64,000 bases of DNA from Pontibacter korlensis (GTDB lineage: Bacteria; Bacteroidota; Bacteroidia; Cytophagales; Hymenobacteraceae): assembly GCF_000973725.1 (NCBI RefSeq), contig NZ_CP009621.1, positions 682,001 through 746,000 of the forward strand, written 5' to 3'. The translations under genes and the position numbers were made by a program. Shown here piece after piece: positions 51,640 through 60,838 of the stretch (position 1 is the first letter of the stretch; every line of letters begins with the position of its first letter). A model generated the notes under the pieces. It was given only the letters and a program-made list of their open reading frames with translations, was not told the origin of the DNA and ran no database searches.

Positions 51640-53940
51640 ATGCACCTGAAAGCTTTATCTAAGCTCAAAGCAACTCTTGCGGTACTGGCATGCTTCACTG
51701 CTGCCTGCACCACAACCAATCAGCAGGATAGCAACCCTGCCACAACCTCTCTTACCAAGTATGTTGACCCTTACATTGGATCCAGTTTTCACGGCCACGT
51801 TTTTGTAGGCGCTAACGTTCCTTTCGGGGCTGTACAATTGGGGCCAACCAACATGAGCCAGGGATGGGACTGGTGCTCCGGCTACCATTACTCCGACTCC
51901 ACCATTATTGGTTTCTCCCACACCCACCTGAGCGGCACTGGTATCGGCGACCTGGGTGATATCTCCGTGATGCCTGTTACGGGGCAGGTACAGTTGGTAA
52001 AAGGAAGTGTAAAAAACCCGGAAAGCGGCTATTACTCGCTATTCTCGCATGATGATGAGACAGTGAAACCTGGTTATTATGCTGTTAAGCTAAAACGTTA
52101 TAGCATAGGTGCAGAGCTTACTGCTACAGAGCGTGTGGGCTTCCATCAGTATACTTTCCCAAAGTCTGAAGAGGCCAGTATTATCATCGACTTAAAAGAA
52201 GGCATTGGTTGGGACTCACCTGTAGAAACGTTTATTGAGCAGCTGAATGACAGCACCCTTGCCGGCTATCGCTTCTCCAAGGGCTGGGCCAACGATCAAC
52301 GGGTATATTTTACTGCAGTGTTCTCTAAACCGATTGATAAGTTTGAAAGCTTTCAGGTAGCTGATACAGCTGCCTCCTCCCCTGTTCCTGCTTCAAAAGG
52401 AAGAATGATAAAAGGTGTGGCGCATTTCAAAACTCAGGAAGGTGAAAAGGTAAAACTGAAGGTAGGTATCTCACCGGTGAGTGCGGAGAATGCTTTGGCT
52501 AACATTCAGGCAGAGGTCCCAGATTGGAACTTCGAAAAAGTAGTAGCCGATGCAGATGCAGCCTGGAACCGGGAGCTACAAAAAGTACGCATTCAACCAT
52601 TAGATTCCGTACAGCTTCGTACTTTCTACACTGCACTGTATCATACACTTATTGCGCCATCCATCTTTAACGACCACAACGGCGACTACCGCGGAACAGA
52701 CAAGAAAGTGTATAGAAATGCTGACTTCACGAACCTTACCACCTTCTCGCTCTGGGACACTTACCGTGCAGCGCACCCGCTCTTTACTATTACACAGGCT
52801 GATCGCGTGAACGACATGATCAACTCCATGCTAGCTATCTATCAACAGCAGGGTAAACTACCTGTGTGGCACCTGATGGGTAACGAGACCAACACCATGC
52901 CTGGCTACAGCGGCGTAACGGTGGTAGCTGATGCCGTTCTGAAAGGGTTTGACGGCTTTGATCATGAATTGGCTTTTGAGGCCATGAAAGCGACTGCTAT
53001 GGGTAATGAGTTTGGTCTGAACTATGTTAAAGAGTTGGGCTTTATTCCTGCCGAAGAGGAAGTAGAGAGTGTAGCCAAGGGTCTAGAGTACGCCATTGCC
53101 GATTGGGGCATTGCACAGGTGGCCAAGAAGCTGGGCAAGGAGGAAGACTACCAGTACTTCAGCAAGCGTGCCAAATACTATGAGAACTACTTCGACAAGC
53201 AAACCCACTTTATGCGTGGAAGAGTGTCTAAAACCGAATGGCGCACACCTTTTGATCCGTTTAAATCTGCGCACCGTAAGGATGATTATGCAGAAGGCAA
53301 CTCCTGGCAGTATACTTGGCTGGTGCCGCAAGATGTAGAAGGACTGATCAGCCTGATGGGAGGCGAAGAAGCCTTCGTGCAGAAACTGGACTCTCTGTTT
53401 ACGGTGAAAGGTGACATGGGCGAGGAGGCCTCAAATGACATCACAGGCTTAATTGGCCAGTACGCGCACGGCAACGAGCCAAGCCACCACATCTCATACA
53501 TGTATGCTTACGCCGGACAGCCTTGGAAAACGGCAGACAAAGTGCGCTTCATCGTAAAAAACATGTACACTGATAAACCAGATGGATTGATCGGCAACGA
53601 AGATGTTGGTCAGATGTCAGCCTGGTATATTTTCTCTACACTTGGCTTCTACCCACAGAACCCTGCTAATGGCGCCTATGTTTTTGGAAGCCCTGCTGTA
53701 AAGCAAGCTACACTTTCCCTGCCAAACGGAAATGTGCTAGAAGTAGAAGCTCAAGGTAACAGCTCCGAGAACAGGTATATCCAGAGTATTACACTTAATG
53801 GTGAGCCTTATACTAAATCATACATCCTGCACAAAGATTTGATTAAGGGTGGTAAGCTTGTTTTCAAGATGGGCAATACCCCTAGCCCAACATGGGGTGT
53901 AGCCAAAGAAGACAGACCACGCTCAGAGCCAATGCACTAA
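51640..53940 (+). CDS. GH92 alpha-mannosidase lipoprotein
   Basis: The 766-residue protein has a lipobox (TAAC, Cys23) and the whole GH92 body: TKYVDPYIGSSFHGHVFVGANVPFG, GFSHTHLSGTGIGDLGDISVMP, FSLWDTYRAAHPLFT, HLMGNETNTMPGYSGV and IGNEDVGQMSAWYIFSTLGFYP. GH92 enzymes are calcium-dependent exo-alpha-mannosidases, mostly alpha-1,2, acting on high-mannose N-glycans or fungal mannan. It follows the GH20 gene and is ended by a strong terminator. With GH125 (alpha-1,6) at 61899 the locus has two mannose-removing activities. Confidence 0.95.
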   Translation: MHLKALSKLKATLAVLACFTAACTTTNQQDSNPATTSLTKYVDPYIGSSFHGHVFVGANVPFGAVQLGPTNMSQGWDWCSGYHYSDSTIIGFSHTHLSGTGIGDLGDISVMPVTGQVQLVKGSVKNPESGYYSLFSHDDETVKPGYYAVKLKRYSIGAELTATERVGFHQYTFPKSEEASIIIDLKEGIGWDSPVETFIEQLNDSTLAGYRFSKGWANDQRVYFTAVFSKPIDKFESFQVADTAASSPVPASKGRMIKGVAHFKTQEGEKVKLKVGISPVSAENALANIQAEVPDWNFEKVVADADAAWNRELQKVRIQPLDSVQLRTFYTALYHTLIAPSIFNDHNGDYRGTDKKVYRNADFTNLTTFSLWDTYRAAHPLFTITQADRVNDMINSMLAIYQQQGKLPVWHLMGNETNTMPGYSGVTVVADAVLKGFDGFDHELAFEAMKATAMGNEFGLNYVKELGFIPAEEEVESVAKGLEYAIADWGIAQVAKKLGKEEDYQYFSKRAKYYENYFDKQTHFMRGRVSKTEWRTPFDPFKSAHRKDDYAEGNSWQYTWLVPQDVEGLISLMGGEEAFVQKLDSLFTVKGDMGEEASNDITGLIGQYAHGNEPSHHISYMYAYAGQPWKTADKVRFIVKNMYTDKPDGLIGNEDVGQMSAWYIFSTLGFYPQNPANGAYVFGSPAVKQATLSLPNGNVLEVEAQGNSSENRYIQSITLNGEPYTKSYILHKDLIKGGKLVFKMGNTPSPTWGVAKEDRPRSEPMH

Positions 53941-53957
53941 ACATACTTTGAAATAAC

Positions 53958-53994
53958 AAAAAAGCTCCCTGACCTACTGTCAGGGAGCTTTTTT
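53958..53994. terminator. Strong bidirectional terminator after GH92
   Basis: AAAAAAGCTCCCTGAC and GTCAGGGAGCTTTTTT form a perfect 16-base stem around a 5-base loop, 18 bases after the GH92 stop. It may also end the minus-strand operon stopping at 54118. Confidence 0.9.
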
Positions 53995-54117
53995 GTTTCC
54001 GGTTTTCCACCTTATCGTCTTACCTACCGCAGCTATTTTATACAGAGACTGTGTTGAGGGTGCAACGATATACTCTCTTGATATAAACTGCAGTTATGAC
54101 AGCATGGAGGAATCTTA

Positions 54118-55152
54118 TTATTGCTGCAAGACAACATGCTTTATATTTTTCCTGTCATAGGTATACGTAATGTGCACAAGGCCATCTCTTGTTTGCAAGA
54201 CAGCCGGGTAGCTGAATTCTTCTTTATCACCATTCTCCAGCACAGCTACATCTCTCCATTTTTTTCCATTAGTAGAGACTGCCACATGTAGTTTGCTGCG
54301 CCCGTTAAACCAGTCCTGTCCGGGAACATCCGGGTTGTAGACGATCAACTGAGTACCGTCTTTTAATGTAACCGCATCAGTACCAGAATTGGGATTCAAT
54401 AACTTTGTTTTGGTAAGCTTCCCCCAACTATTCCCTCCATCTGATGACCAGGCCTGAATAACATTCCCCTGCTTGCTTCTGCACAGAATCTGCAGGCGGT
54501 TTTTGGGGTAAAATAAAATACTAGGCTGTATAACATCAAACTCTGAATTTGTGTCAACAGGAATATACTGCCAGGTCTGACCTCCATCGCTGGACTTTTC
54601 TATGTGTACTTTCCAGCGCTCTGTGCTTTCTTCCACACTTGAGGGAGATAAAATAGTACCGTCTGCTAGTTGTACAGGCTTATTTTTTATCGGGCCAAGT
54701 ATACCATCGGGTAGCTTTTGGGCTTCTGACCATGTCATACCCTCATCATCCGAGGTTTTCACCATTCCCCACCACTCTCTGGGATTAGGGCCAACCTTGT
54801 AGAACAGAAATACTTTGCCCTCCTTTTCCTGAAACAAAACAGGATTCCAGGTTGGGTATCGCAGCGAGTCATTGATGATGCCGTTAGCCACATTTACAGG
54901 TTCTGACACACCATTATCATCTATCGTACTTAGCCATATGTCTACATCTGGATTACTTTCAGCTGAACCTCCAAAACAGGACACTAAAAGCCTTCCCCCT
55001 GAGATCTCCACCATTGTGGAGGCATGGCATTGCTTGAAGGGCGCATTATTAAAGACAAGCTCCTCCTTTACCTTTGTCCAGCCTGACTGAGCCTGTGAGC
55101 TATAGGCAAGGAAAAGGAAGGAAATAAGCGCCATAAAATGTTTGTTCATCAT
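54118..55152 (-). CDS. BNR-repeat / sialidase-fold secreted protein
   Basis: The 344-residue protein has a signal peptide (SFLFLAYSSQAQ) and four Asp-box-like turns (TSDDEGMTW, SSDGGQTW, SSDGGNSW, STNGKKW) that imply a six-bladed propeller of the BNR_2 type. The family includes exo-sialidases and other glycosidases, and many members have no known activity. I cannot locate a full sialidase Arg triad with confidence, and there are no sialic acid catabolic genes here, so sialidase activity is doubtful. It is the last gene of a minus-strand trio with a GHL10-like hydrolase and a CBM9-like protein. Confidence 0.7.
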   Translation of the reverse strand: MMNKHFMALISFLFLAYSSQAQSGWTKVKEELVFNNAPFKQCHASTMVEISGGRLLVSCFGGSAESNPDVDIWLSTIDDNGVSEPVNVANGIINDSLRYPTWNPVLFQEKEGKVFLFYKVGPNPREWWGMVKTSDDEGMTWSEAQKLPDGILGPIKNKPVQLADGTILSPSSVEESTERWKVHIEKSSDGGQTWQYIPVDTNSEFDVIQPSILFYPKNRLQILCRSKQGNVIQAWSSDGGNSWGKLTKTKLLNPNSGTDAVTLKDGTQLIVYNPDVPGQDWFNGRSKLHVAVSTNGKKWRDVAVLENGDKEEFSYPAVLQTRDGLVHITYTYDRKNIKHVVLQQ

Positions 55153-55190
55153 ACCCTATGGTTATCGTAATGTTCAATCTGTATCTAACG

Positions 55191-56276
55191 CTACACAGTA
55201 GCTGAAGCCCGTTTTAAAGCAATCAGCACCTTGTCAGTCACCTCTCCGAACAAGGATATGCCTCCAGCTCCGTTTTGTAGGGCATACTCCATACCTTGCT
55301 GCAATTCCTCGTTGCTTTTAAAGTCAGGCAGAAACAGGCCTGCATAAAGCGGGAATTTGCCGTTCAGAAAGTGTATACCCTCCGCTACGGCATCACCAAT
55401 CCACTCTACATTCTCCTTATAAAAGCCGTGGTAGATCATAGGGCAGACACTGTTAAGGTTCCAGTTGGTCCAGTCCTGCCGCACAATACGGCGCGCAACT
55501 TCCGGGGTAGGGAAAACAGCGGCAGTGATAGGCTTCCTCTTCTCTTTGGCCACCTCCGCCAAATGGTTTACGATGTTGTTTACCGCATGATAACGATACA
55601 GTCGCCACGATAGGCTGGCCTCCGGGTACTCCAGTTCCTTAATGTCTTTACCTCGCCAGGCTCTGAACTTAGAGCGGCAAACTTCACAGTAACAGTAGTC
55701 ATACTCCGGCAGCTCTTTGGTTTGCTCTATGTTATAGTTCTCCCAAAGGTTTACGGGTAGTATTACATCGCAAAAGCGCACATAGTCCAGGTGGATGCCG
55801 TCGATGTAGTCTTTGCTTAGGATGTTGCGCACATCATCGGCCAAATACTGCTTTACTTCGTCGCGAGACGGACAGAGCCAGCGGTAATAATTTACATAGG
55901 GCGGCTTATCGGCGCATGACTCGCCCTTACGGTTTTGGGCATACCACTCAGGGTGCTTTTGCAGGAGCTCCTGTTCTCCCCGGTTCATGGTCCACATCCA
56001 ACGGTGCGCCTCCAGCTTATTGGCCTTGGCGGTTCTGTAGTGTTTCTCACTGTCGGCTTCGAAGAAGATCCCACGGATACCTGCCTCGTAGAAGCGCTTA
56101 TACTGCTGCTGCAGGTCAGCTTCTTTGTCGGCTACGTTCGGTCTTATCCATACCCAATGCTTAAGCTGTTTCTTTTTTGCTGCTGGTACTGCAAGATCAG
56201 CAAACGCAGGCGCTGGAATGCTTGCTGCCAGACCAGCCAAGGCACCAGCCTTAAGAAAGGTTCTTCTTGATTTCAT
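55191..56276 (-). CDS. Tat-exported GHL10-like putative glycosyl hydrolase
   Basis: About 361 residues from the ATG at 56274-56276, which gives a twin-arginine signal (MKSRRTFLKAGALAGLAAS) and overlaps the preceding stop by 4 bases; an upstream ATG at 56324 would bury that signal. The TIM-barrel region resembles the GHL10 family (RFYEAGIRGIFFEADSE, DGIHLDYVRF with Asp164 as a possible acid). A cysteine cluster CYCEVC at about 195-200 could bind metal. No characterised specificity exists that I can recognise. The overlap with the CBM9-like gene points to a joint function. Confidence 0.78.
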   Translation of the reverse strand: MKSRRTFLKAGALAGLAASIPAPAFADLAVPAAKKKQLKHWVWIRPNVADKEADLQQQYKRFYEAGIRGIFFEADSEKHYRTAKANKLEAHRWMWTMNRGEQELLQKHPEWYAQNRKGESCADKPPYVNYYRWLCPSRDEVKQYLADDVRNILSKDYIDGIHLDYVRFCDVILPVNLWENYNIEQTKELPEYDYCYCEVCRSKFRAWRGKDIKELEYPEASLSWRLYRYHAVNNIVNHLAEVAKEKRKPITAAVFPTPEVARRIVRQDWTNWNLNSVCPMIYHGFYKENVEWIGDAVAEGIHFLNGKFPLYAGLFLPDFKSNEELQQGMEYALQNGAGGISLFGEVTDKVLIALKRASATV

Positions 56277-57436
56277 TTTAAGCCTTTTATTGTGTGTACA
56301 AAACCATTTTCGTTGATGCTCCATACTTTGCCATCCGGCCCCTGTATAGCCGCCAGAAATTGCAGTGTGCCTGCCTCCAAACTCAGCTGGTTTTCCTGCC
56401 CTTCTACCGTTACTTTGCTGCCTTTTAACCCCAGCTCCTTTAGCGATTTGCTGTACTTGCCATACTTGTTAAAGTGCTCCTTCTGCCGATAGTAAATCAG
56501 CCACAAGTACTGCTTCTGCTTTTCAGCGTAGGGCATGGCAAACGTAACTGTTGACTCGGAGGTTGGTTTGCGGCTAAAGTATAAATAGCCCCACCTCTCC
56601 GGGTAGTGCATGTTGATCACACCCTGCGGAGACCACACCCAGTTGTGCTCCGGCAACGGTTTTCCGTCTGCGCCTTTGCGCTTCACGTACTTGCCGTCCA
56701 CAATATCCACATCCCACTGCACCCTCGAGAAGTTGATTCGCCACAAGGTTCCCTCATCTGGCACCAAAGCATTATTACCAACAGTCACAGACCTGAAAGG
56801 AATAGCCATTTCCACTGTCCAACCCTTATCGGTATCGCCAGGGTTGTTTAGCGTACCTTGCACCTGCACAGCCGACTTAAGCCCATGCAGATCCCAGGCT
56901 ATCAGAGCGCCGCTGTTGTTGCGATAGGGCTTTGTCAAGAACAGGTCAAAAATTGTGTTGAGTGCGTTTACCTCTACCTCAAAGTACTGGTGCGTATCAT
57001 TATCCGGGTCGATAAACACCTCAAAGTCGTTGTCGAAGAAGATCACCTCATCGTGATTGGTAAGCGTAGCCCACACGTGCGGCTCTTTCAGTTCGGCAGC
57101 TATGTAGAGGTACTCATTGTCCCAAGCCATTTTTACTTGCGTAGGATAAGCAGGCTTTGGTTTCTTATCGCCTTCAATATCAACAAACAGGTCTGTCCAA
57201 AGCGCCTGCTGCCAGACCTCTTCATCAAGATTCCCGTCTATGTCTGGAGCCTGCTCTGCGAAATAGGTTACGTAATGTTTCGGTTCCGAAAACAGGTGCT
57301 CCAACCCTGCAAAGGGGTCCGACTGACTGCTGCCTTTCTGGCGAGGATAGGTTGGCCCGTCACCTTGTATGTTAATTGCGTGCGCATTAACCGACAAAAG
57401 GTAAGCTAAGCATAGGGCTGTACAAAAACGGATCAT
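56273..57436 (-). CDS. CBM9-like carbohydrate-binding protein
   Basis: The 387-residue secreted protein has a signal peptide and a family 9 carbohydrate-binding-like domain: IDGNLDEEVWQQALWTDLF, VKMAWDNEYLYIAAELKEPHVWATL, FFDNDFEVFIDPDNDTHQYFEVEVNALNT and WTVEMAIPFRSV. The C-terminal region (about 300-387) contains no catalytic domain that I recognise. It leads the trio with the GHL10-like gene, with a 4-base ATGA overlap. CBM9 domains bind glucans and xylans; its ligand here is unknown. Confidence 0.85.
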   Translation of the reverse strand: MIRFCTALCLAYLLSVNAHAINIQGDGPTYPRQKGSSQSDPFAGLEHLFSEPKHYVTYFAEQAPDIDGNLDEEVWQQALWTDLFVDIEGDKKPKPAYPTQVKMAWDNEYLYIAAELKEPHVWATLTNHDEVIFFDNDFEVFIDPDNDTHQYFEVEVNALNTIFDLFLTKPYRNNSGALIAWDLHGLKSAVQVQGTLNNPGDTDKGWTVEMAIPFRSVTVGNNALVPDEGTLWRINFSRVQWDVDIVDGKYVKRKGADGKPLPEHNWVWSPQGVINMHYPERWGYLYFSRKPTSESTVTFAMPYAEKQKQYLWLIYYRQKEHFNKYGKYSKSLKELGLKGSKVTVEGQENQLSLEAGTLQFLAAIQGPDGKVWSINENGFVHTIKGLK

Positions 57437-57605
57437 GATCAGATATCACAGCTGCCCTACATCTCCTTTGAACCGGAAAAGGCAGCTTGTTAACAGGATG
57501 ATTTATATAGCTTTCACCTCTATATTGAGGCTAGCCATGAACTTATAAACTGAGAATTTGCGCCTTTCAAGCAGGAAAATTCAACCTCCAGATTTTTAGT
57601 AACTG

Positions 57606-59930
57606 CTATGGTACTGCCTGCTCATGCTTCAGCCAACTAGCTGGCACTTCCTGTGGCTGCCTGCCGTCTTTGCTATACATAAGTTTTAGCGTATAACCAC
57701 CGCCACCTTCTATAAAATCCAGCTCGATTGGCTGCAATCCTTTTGCAAGGGCTACCTGCCCGCTCTTCTCAATGGCTGAGTGAAGTCCGTCGTTATCTAC
57801 CACCAAGCGGTCAGCAATGCGCAATACACCACCATCATCACAGATAAAAAAGAAACTGTAAATACCTGTTTCCGGAACATCTAGAAAACCTCTGAACTGT
57901 ACACCAAAGCTTGGCGCTTCTGCCTCCTGCGGCACTTGCACACTTTCTACCACTGTACTACCAGTTGGCTTAGCCTTTGCCATACCAGCTGTACTCTTGA
58001 AGTATTCTTTGTAATAGATGCTTTGCAGGCCAGGTTTCGTAACTGAAGATTCCACAGGCTTGGCGTACTCCTGCCTTTTGTACAAGAGCGTATAGGTTTC
58101 GCCTTTCAGACCCTCCTTTGTGAAGGCAGCTAATTTAACAGTAATCGGCTCTGTGATAGTGAGCGGCTTGTCTAGCACTGAAGAAGACACATCCGGTTGG
58201 CTGCCGTCTGTCGTGTAACGGATAATAAGATTGTCCAGCGGTTTCAGAGGGTCCAATGTGGTTTTATCTGTGAAAACGTTGATATCCACAAAGCCTTCCA
58301 GGTCAGGCAGACGATAGTGCACACCCAGTGCGTCGAGGCGTTTGTAGTGGCTCTTCAGGCGCTGCAGGTAGGATTCATAGTTACGCTGCTTTGACCACAC
58401 TACCTCGGCCAACGCTGTCATGCGGGGCATGTACATGTATTCGGCTCTGTTCTCAGAAGGGATATACTCGGTCCAGATGTTGGCCTGCGCCCCAAGTATG
58501 GCCTTGGCCTCTTTGGCACTCAGTCCCTCTGGTACCACGTCTAAATGGTAAACATTGTAAATCGAGTTCTTATCTGGCAGCGCATCAAAGTAAAGTGTAG
58601 CGTTGGGAGTCATGATCACCTGATTACCATTTCTGGCTGCTTTTAAAGGTGCATCAGGCACCCAGCTGCGCCAGAACATTACGGTTGCATTTGAATTGAT
58701 ACCGCCATCCAGCATTTCATCCCACCCGATCAGCTTCTTGCCCTTAGACTGGAAGAAATCTTGCATCCGGTGAATAAAATAACTTTGCAACTCTTCCACA
58801 TCCTTCAGCCCTTCACGCTTCATCAGCTCCTGGCAGCCGGTAGAGTTGGCCCAGGTTGTCTTTTCCACCTCATCAGCGCCCAGGTGTATGTATTGGCTCG
58901 GGAACAAATCAATAATCTCGCTGAACACATTCTCAGCAAACTCATAGGTACTCTCGTTACAAGGGCAGATAGGTACAGAGAAGGTTTTACCCCAGCCAGC
59001 CTCTCCACAAGTAAGAAACGGGTAAGCATCGATTGCAGCCTTCATGTGCCCTGGCATATCTATCTCCGGGATAATCTCTACATGGCGAGCAGAGGCATAG
59101 GCGATGATGTCCCGCATCTCTTCCTGCGTATAAAAACCGCCGTACATAGTTTGCCCGTTTCTCTGCACAATGTGTCGCTCATCCAGCGCAAAATCAGGAT
59201 TTTCTTTTGATTTGGCTATCGCTACAGAATCGTGGTTGTTGAAGGTACGCCATGCCCCCTCTTCGGTCAGCTTCGGGTACTTTTTTATTTCGATACGCCA
59301 GCCCTGGTCATCGGTCAGGTGCAGGTGAAGCTTGTTAAACTTGTAAAGCGCCAGTAGATCGATGAACTTCTTTAGATAATCTGTCGTGAAGAAGTGTCGC
59401 GATACATCCAGGTGCATGCCACGCCAGCTATAGGTCGGCTCATCCTGAATCTGTACGGCTGGGAGTACAAGCTGTGACTGAGCAGTGCTTTGTTCTATAC
59501 TTGCAGGCAATAACTGCCGTAGCGTTTGCACCGCCCGGAACATCCCGGCAGGCTCCTTTGCAGCTAATATTACCTGCTTTGGTGTTATGCTCAGGTGGTA
59601 TCCTTCAGCAGCATCAATGTTTGCATCATACTTCAAAAGTATAGTATTGGCAGCACCTTTCTTTGCCTGCTTCAGAGGCTTACCCAGGCTGCCGGAAAGA
59701 AGATACTGTAGCTGCTCCGCCTCATTTTTGAAAAGGCCGCTCTCTTTAGGTAGTACAATCCTTGTTTTCTGATCGATCAAGAAGCTTCCCTCCTGCGGTT
59801 TCAGAGAACTTGGATAAGGGACCAGGGCATATTTCTGGTCAGCTGACTGAGCATGTGACAAAGCTGGTGTCGCTAGAAATACAATGGCAACAAGTATAGC
59901 GTAGAGGTAGGATTTAAGCATTGTTATCAT
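57606..59930 (-). CDS. GH20 beta-N-acetylhexosaminidase with C-terminal PA14 domain
   Basis: The 774-residue secreted enzyme (signal to about residue 28) has a GH20b domain, the barrel from YSWRGMHLDVSRHFF with HLHLTDDQGWRIEIKKYPKL, and catalytic Asp353-Glu354 in YIHLGADEVEKTTW. After a chitobiase-like linker (YTTDGSQPDVSSSVLDKP), residues about 640-770 form a PA14 domain (IYSFFFICDDGGVLRIADRLVVDND) that binds glycans. It is a second, differently decorated GH20 in the same region and is probably transcribed apart from the trio. Its first codon could be residue 1 or 4. Confidence 0.95.
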   Translation of the reverse strand: MITMLKSYLYAILVAIVFLATPALSHAQSADQKYALVPYPSSLKPQEGSFLIDQKTRIVLPKESGLFKNEAEQLQYLLSGSLGKPLKQAKKGAANTILLKYDANIDAAEGYHLSITPKQVILAAKEPAGMFRAVQTLRQLLPASIEQSTAQSQLVLPAVQIQDEPTYSWRGMHLDVSRHFFTTDYLKKFIDLLALYKFNKLHLHLTDDQGWRIEIKKYPKLTEEGAWRTFNNHDSVAIAKSKENPDFALDERHIVQRNGQTMYGGFYTQEEMRDIIAYASARHVEIIPEIDMPGHMKAAIDAYPFLTCGEAGWGKTFSVPICPCNESTYEFAENVFSEIIDLFPSQYIHLGADEVEKTTWANSTGCQELMKREGLKDVEELQSYFIHRMQDFFQSKGKKLIGWDEMLDGGINSNATVMFWRSWVPDAPLKAARNGNQVIMTPNATLYFDALPDKNSIYNVYHLDVVPEGLSAKEAKAILGAQANIWTEYIPSENRAEYMYMPRMTALAEVVWSKQRNYESYLQRLKSHYKRLDALGVHYRLPDLEGFVDINVFTDKTTLDPLKPLDNLIIRYTTDGSQPDVSSSVLDKPLTITEPITVKLAAFTKEGLKGETYTLLYKRQEYAKPVESSVTKPGLQSIYYKEYFKSTAGMAKAKPTGSTVVESVQVPQEAEAPSFGVQFRGFLDVPETGIYSFFFICDDGGVLRIADRLVVDNDGLHSAIEKSGQVALAKGLQPIELDFIEGGGGYTLKLMYSKDGRQPQEVPASWLKHEQAVP

Positions 59931-60016
59931 GTTTGTTAGAAATTACCTCCTGATGAGGTAGCACTCTTCAATTCTTTTTACTGATGACAGCCTTGATGTT
60001 TAGCATTGGAAGTAGC

Positions 60017-60045
60017 CACAGGCTAAGCGCTTGCTCCAGCCTGTG
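60017..60045. repeat. Small inverted repeat between cutC and GH20 genes
   Basis: CACAGGCT and AGCCTGTG flank 13 bases that include the palindrome AAGCGCTT. No T-run follows on the minus strand. It may be a processing hairpin 20 bases beyond the cutC stop. Confidence 0.4.
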
Positions 60046-60064
60046 CCTCCCGGAAGTCTGATTC

Positions 60065-60838
60065 TTAAGAATATTCATTTGTTAATTCTTCCAGCATTGC
60101 CCTCACCTGCGACTCATCTGCCAGAAGCTGCTCAAACTCAGAAAGAACTCTGGTGCTAGACATAGGAGGATAATCTTTACGGAAAATCATGTCGCTCTCC
60201 ACTGACTTACGCACTGAGGCGTGCACCTCACTAACTCCGGTTTTGGCAACCAGCTCCTGCACATTGGCAGGGGTAACACCACCACCAGGCATGATGATCA
60301 ATTTACCTGCAGCTCTTTCGTTTAACTTCCGGATCAGCTCTGCCCCCTGCAATGCTGTTTCCTGCTGGCCAGAAGTAAGCAAACGGTGTACTCCTATCTG
60401 CATAAGATCATCCAGAGCCTTGATAGGGTCAGCACACAGGTCAAAAGCTCTGTGAAAGGTTATGCTCATCGTTCCCGCATGCGCTATCAGCTCCTCCGTT
60501 CTGGCTGTATCTATACCTCCATACTTAGTCAGCATACCCATCACCACACCATCCACACCCAACTCACGGCACCTCTCAACGTCCCGGATCATTACCTCAA
60601 ACTCAGCATCGGAATATAGAAAGTCTCCCCTGCGTGGGCGAATAAGTACGTGCAGTCCTATACTTATACTTTTGCGGACTACCTCAATCATGCCAGCACT
60701 TGGCGTGGTGCCGCCGCCAGCCAGGTAATCGCACAACTCCACCCGTTGTGCTCCTCCCTGTTCGGCAGCGATAGCAGAGGCTACAGAGTCTATACAGATT
60801 TCAAGCGCTGGCTCAAACTTAAAACTTGCTCTTTCCAT
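60065..60838 (-). CDS. cutC: CutC-family protein
   Basis: The 257-residue TIM-barrel protein matches CutC: LEICIDSVASAIAAEQGGAQRVELCDYLAGGGTTPS, LHVLIRPRRGDFLYSD, TFHRAFDLCADP and LIIMPGGGVTPANV. It was first named for copper tolerance in E. coli, but that role is disputed. It overlaps the glycosylasparaginase gene by 20 bases and has no alternative start, so the two are translationally coupled. Together with neighbours for N-glycan breakdown this suggests a sugar-related task. No copper gene is nearby. Confidence 0.9.
   Translation of the reverse strand: MERASFKFEPALEICIDSVASAIAAEQGGAQRVELCDYLAGGGTTPSAGMIEVVRKSISIGLHVLIRPRRGDFLYSDAEFEVMIRDVERCRELGVDGVVMGMLTKYGGIDTARTEELIAHAGTMSITFHRAFDLCADPIKALDDLMQIGVHRLLTSGQQETALQGAELIRKLNERAAGKLIIMPGGGVTPANVQELVAKTGVSEVHASVRKSVESDMIFRKDYPPMSSTRVLSEFEQLLADESQVRAMLEELTNEYS

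Noticed and set aside
54118-55152. True exo-sialidase
   Set aside because: Asp boxes are visible but no confident Arg triad, and no sialic acid transporter, lyase or kinase lies in the window; called only a BNR-fold protein.
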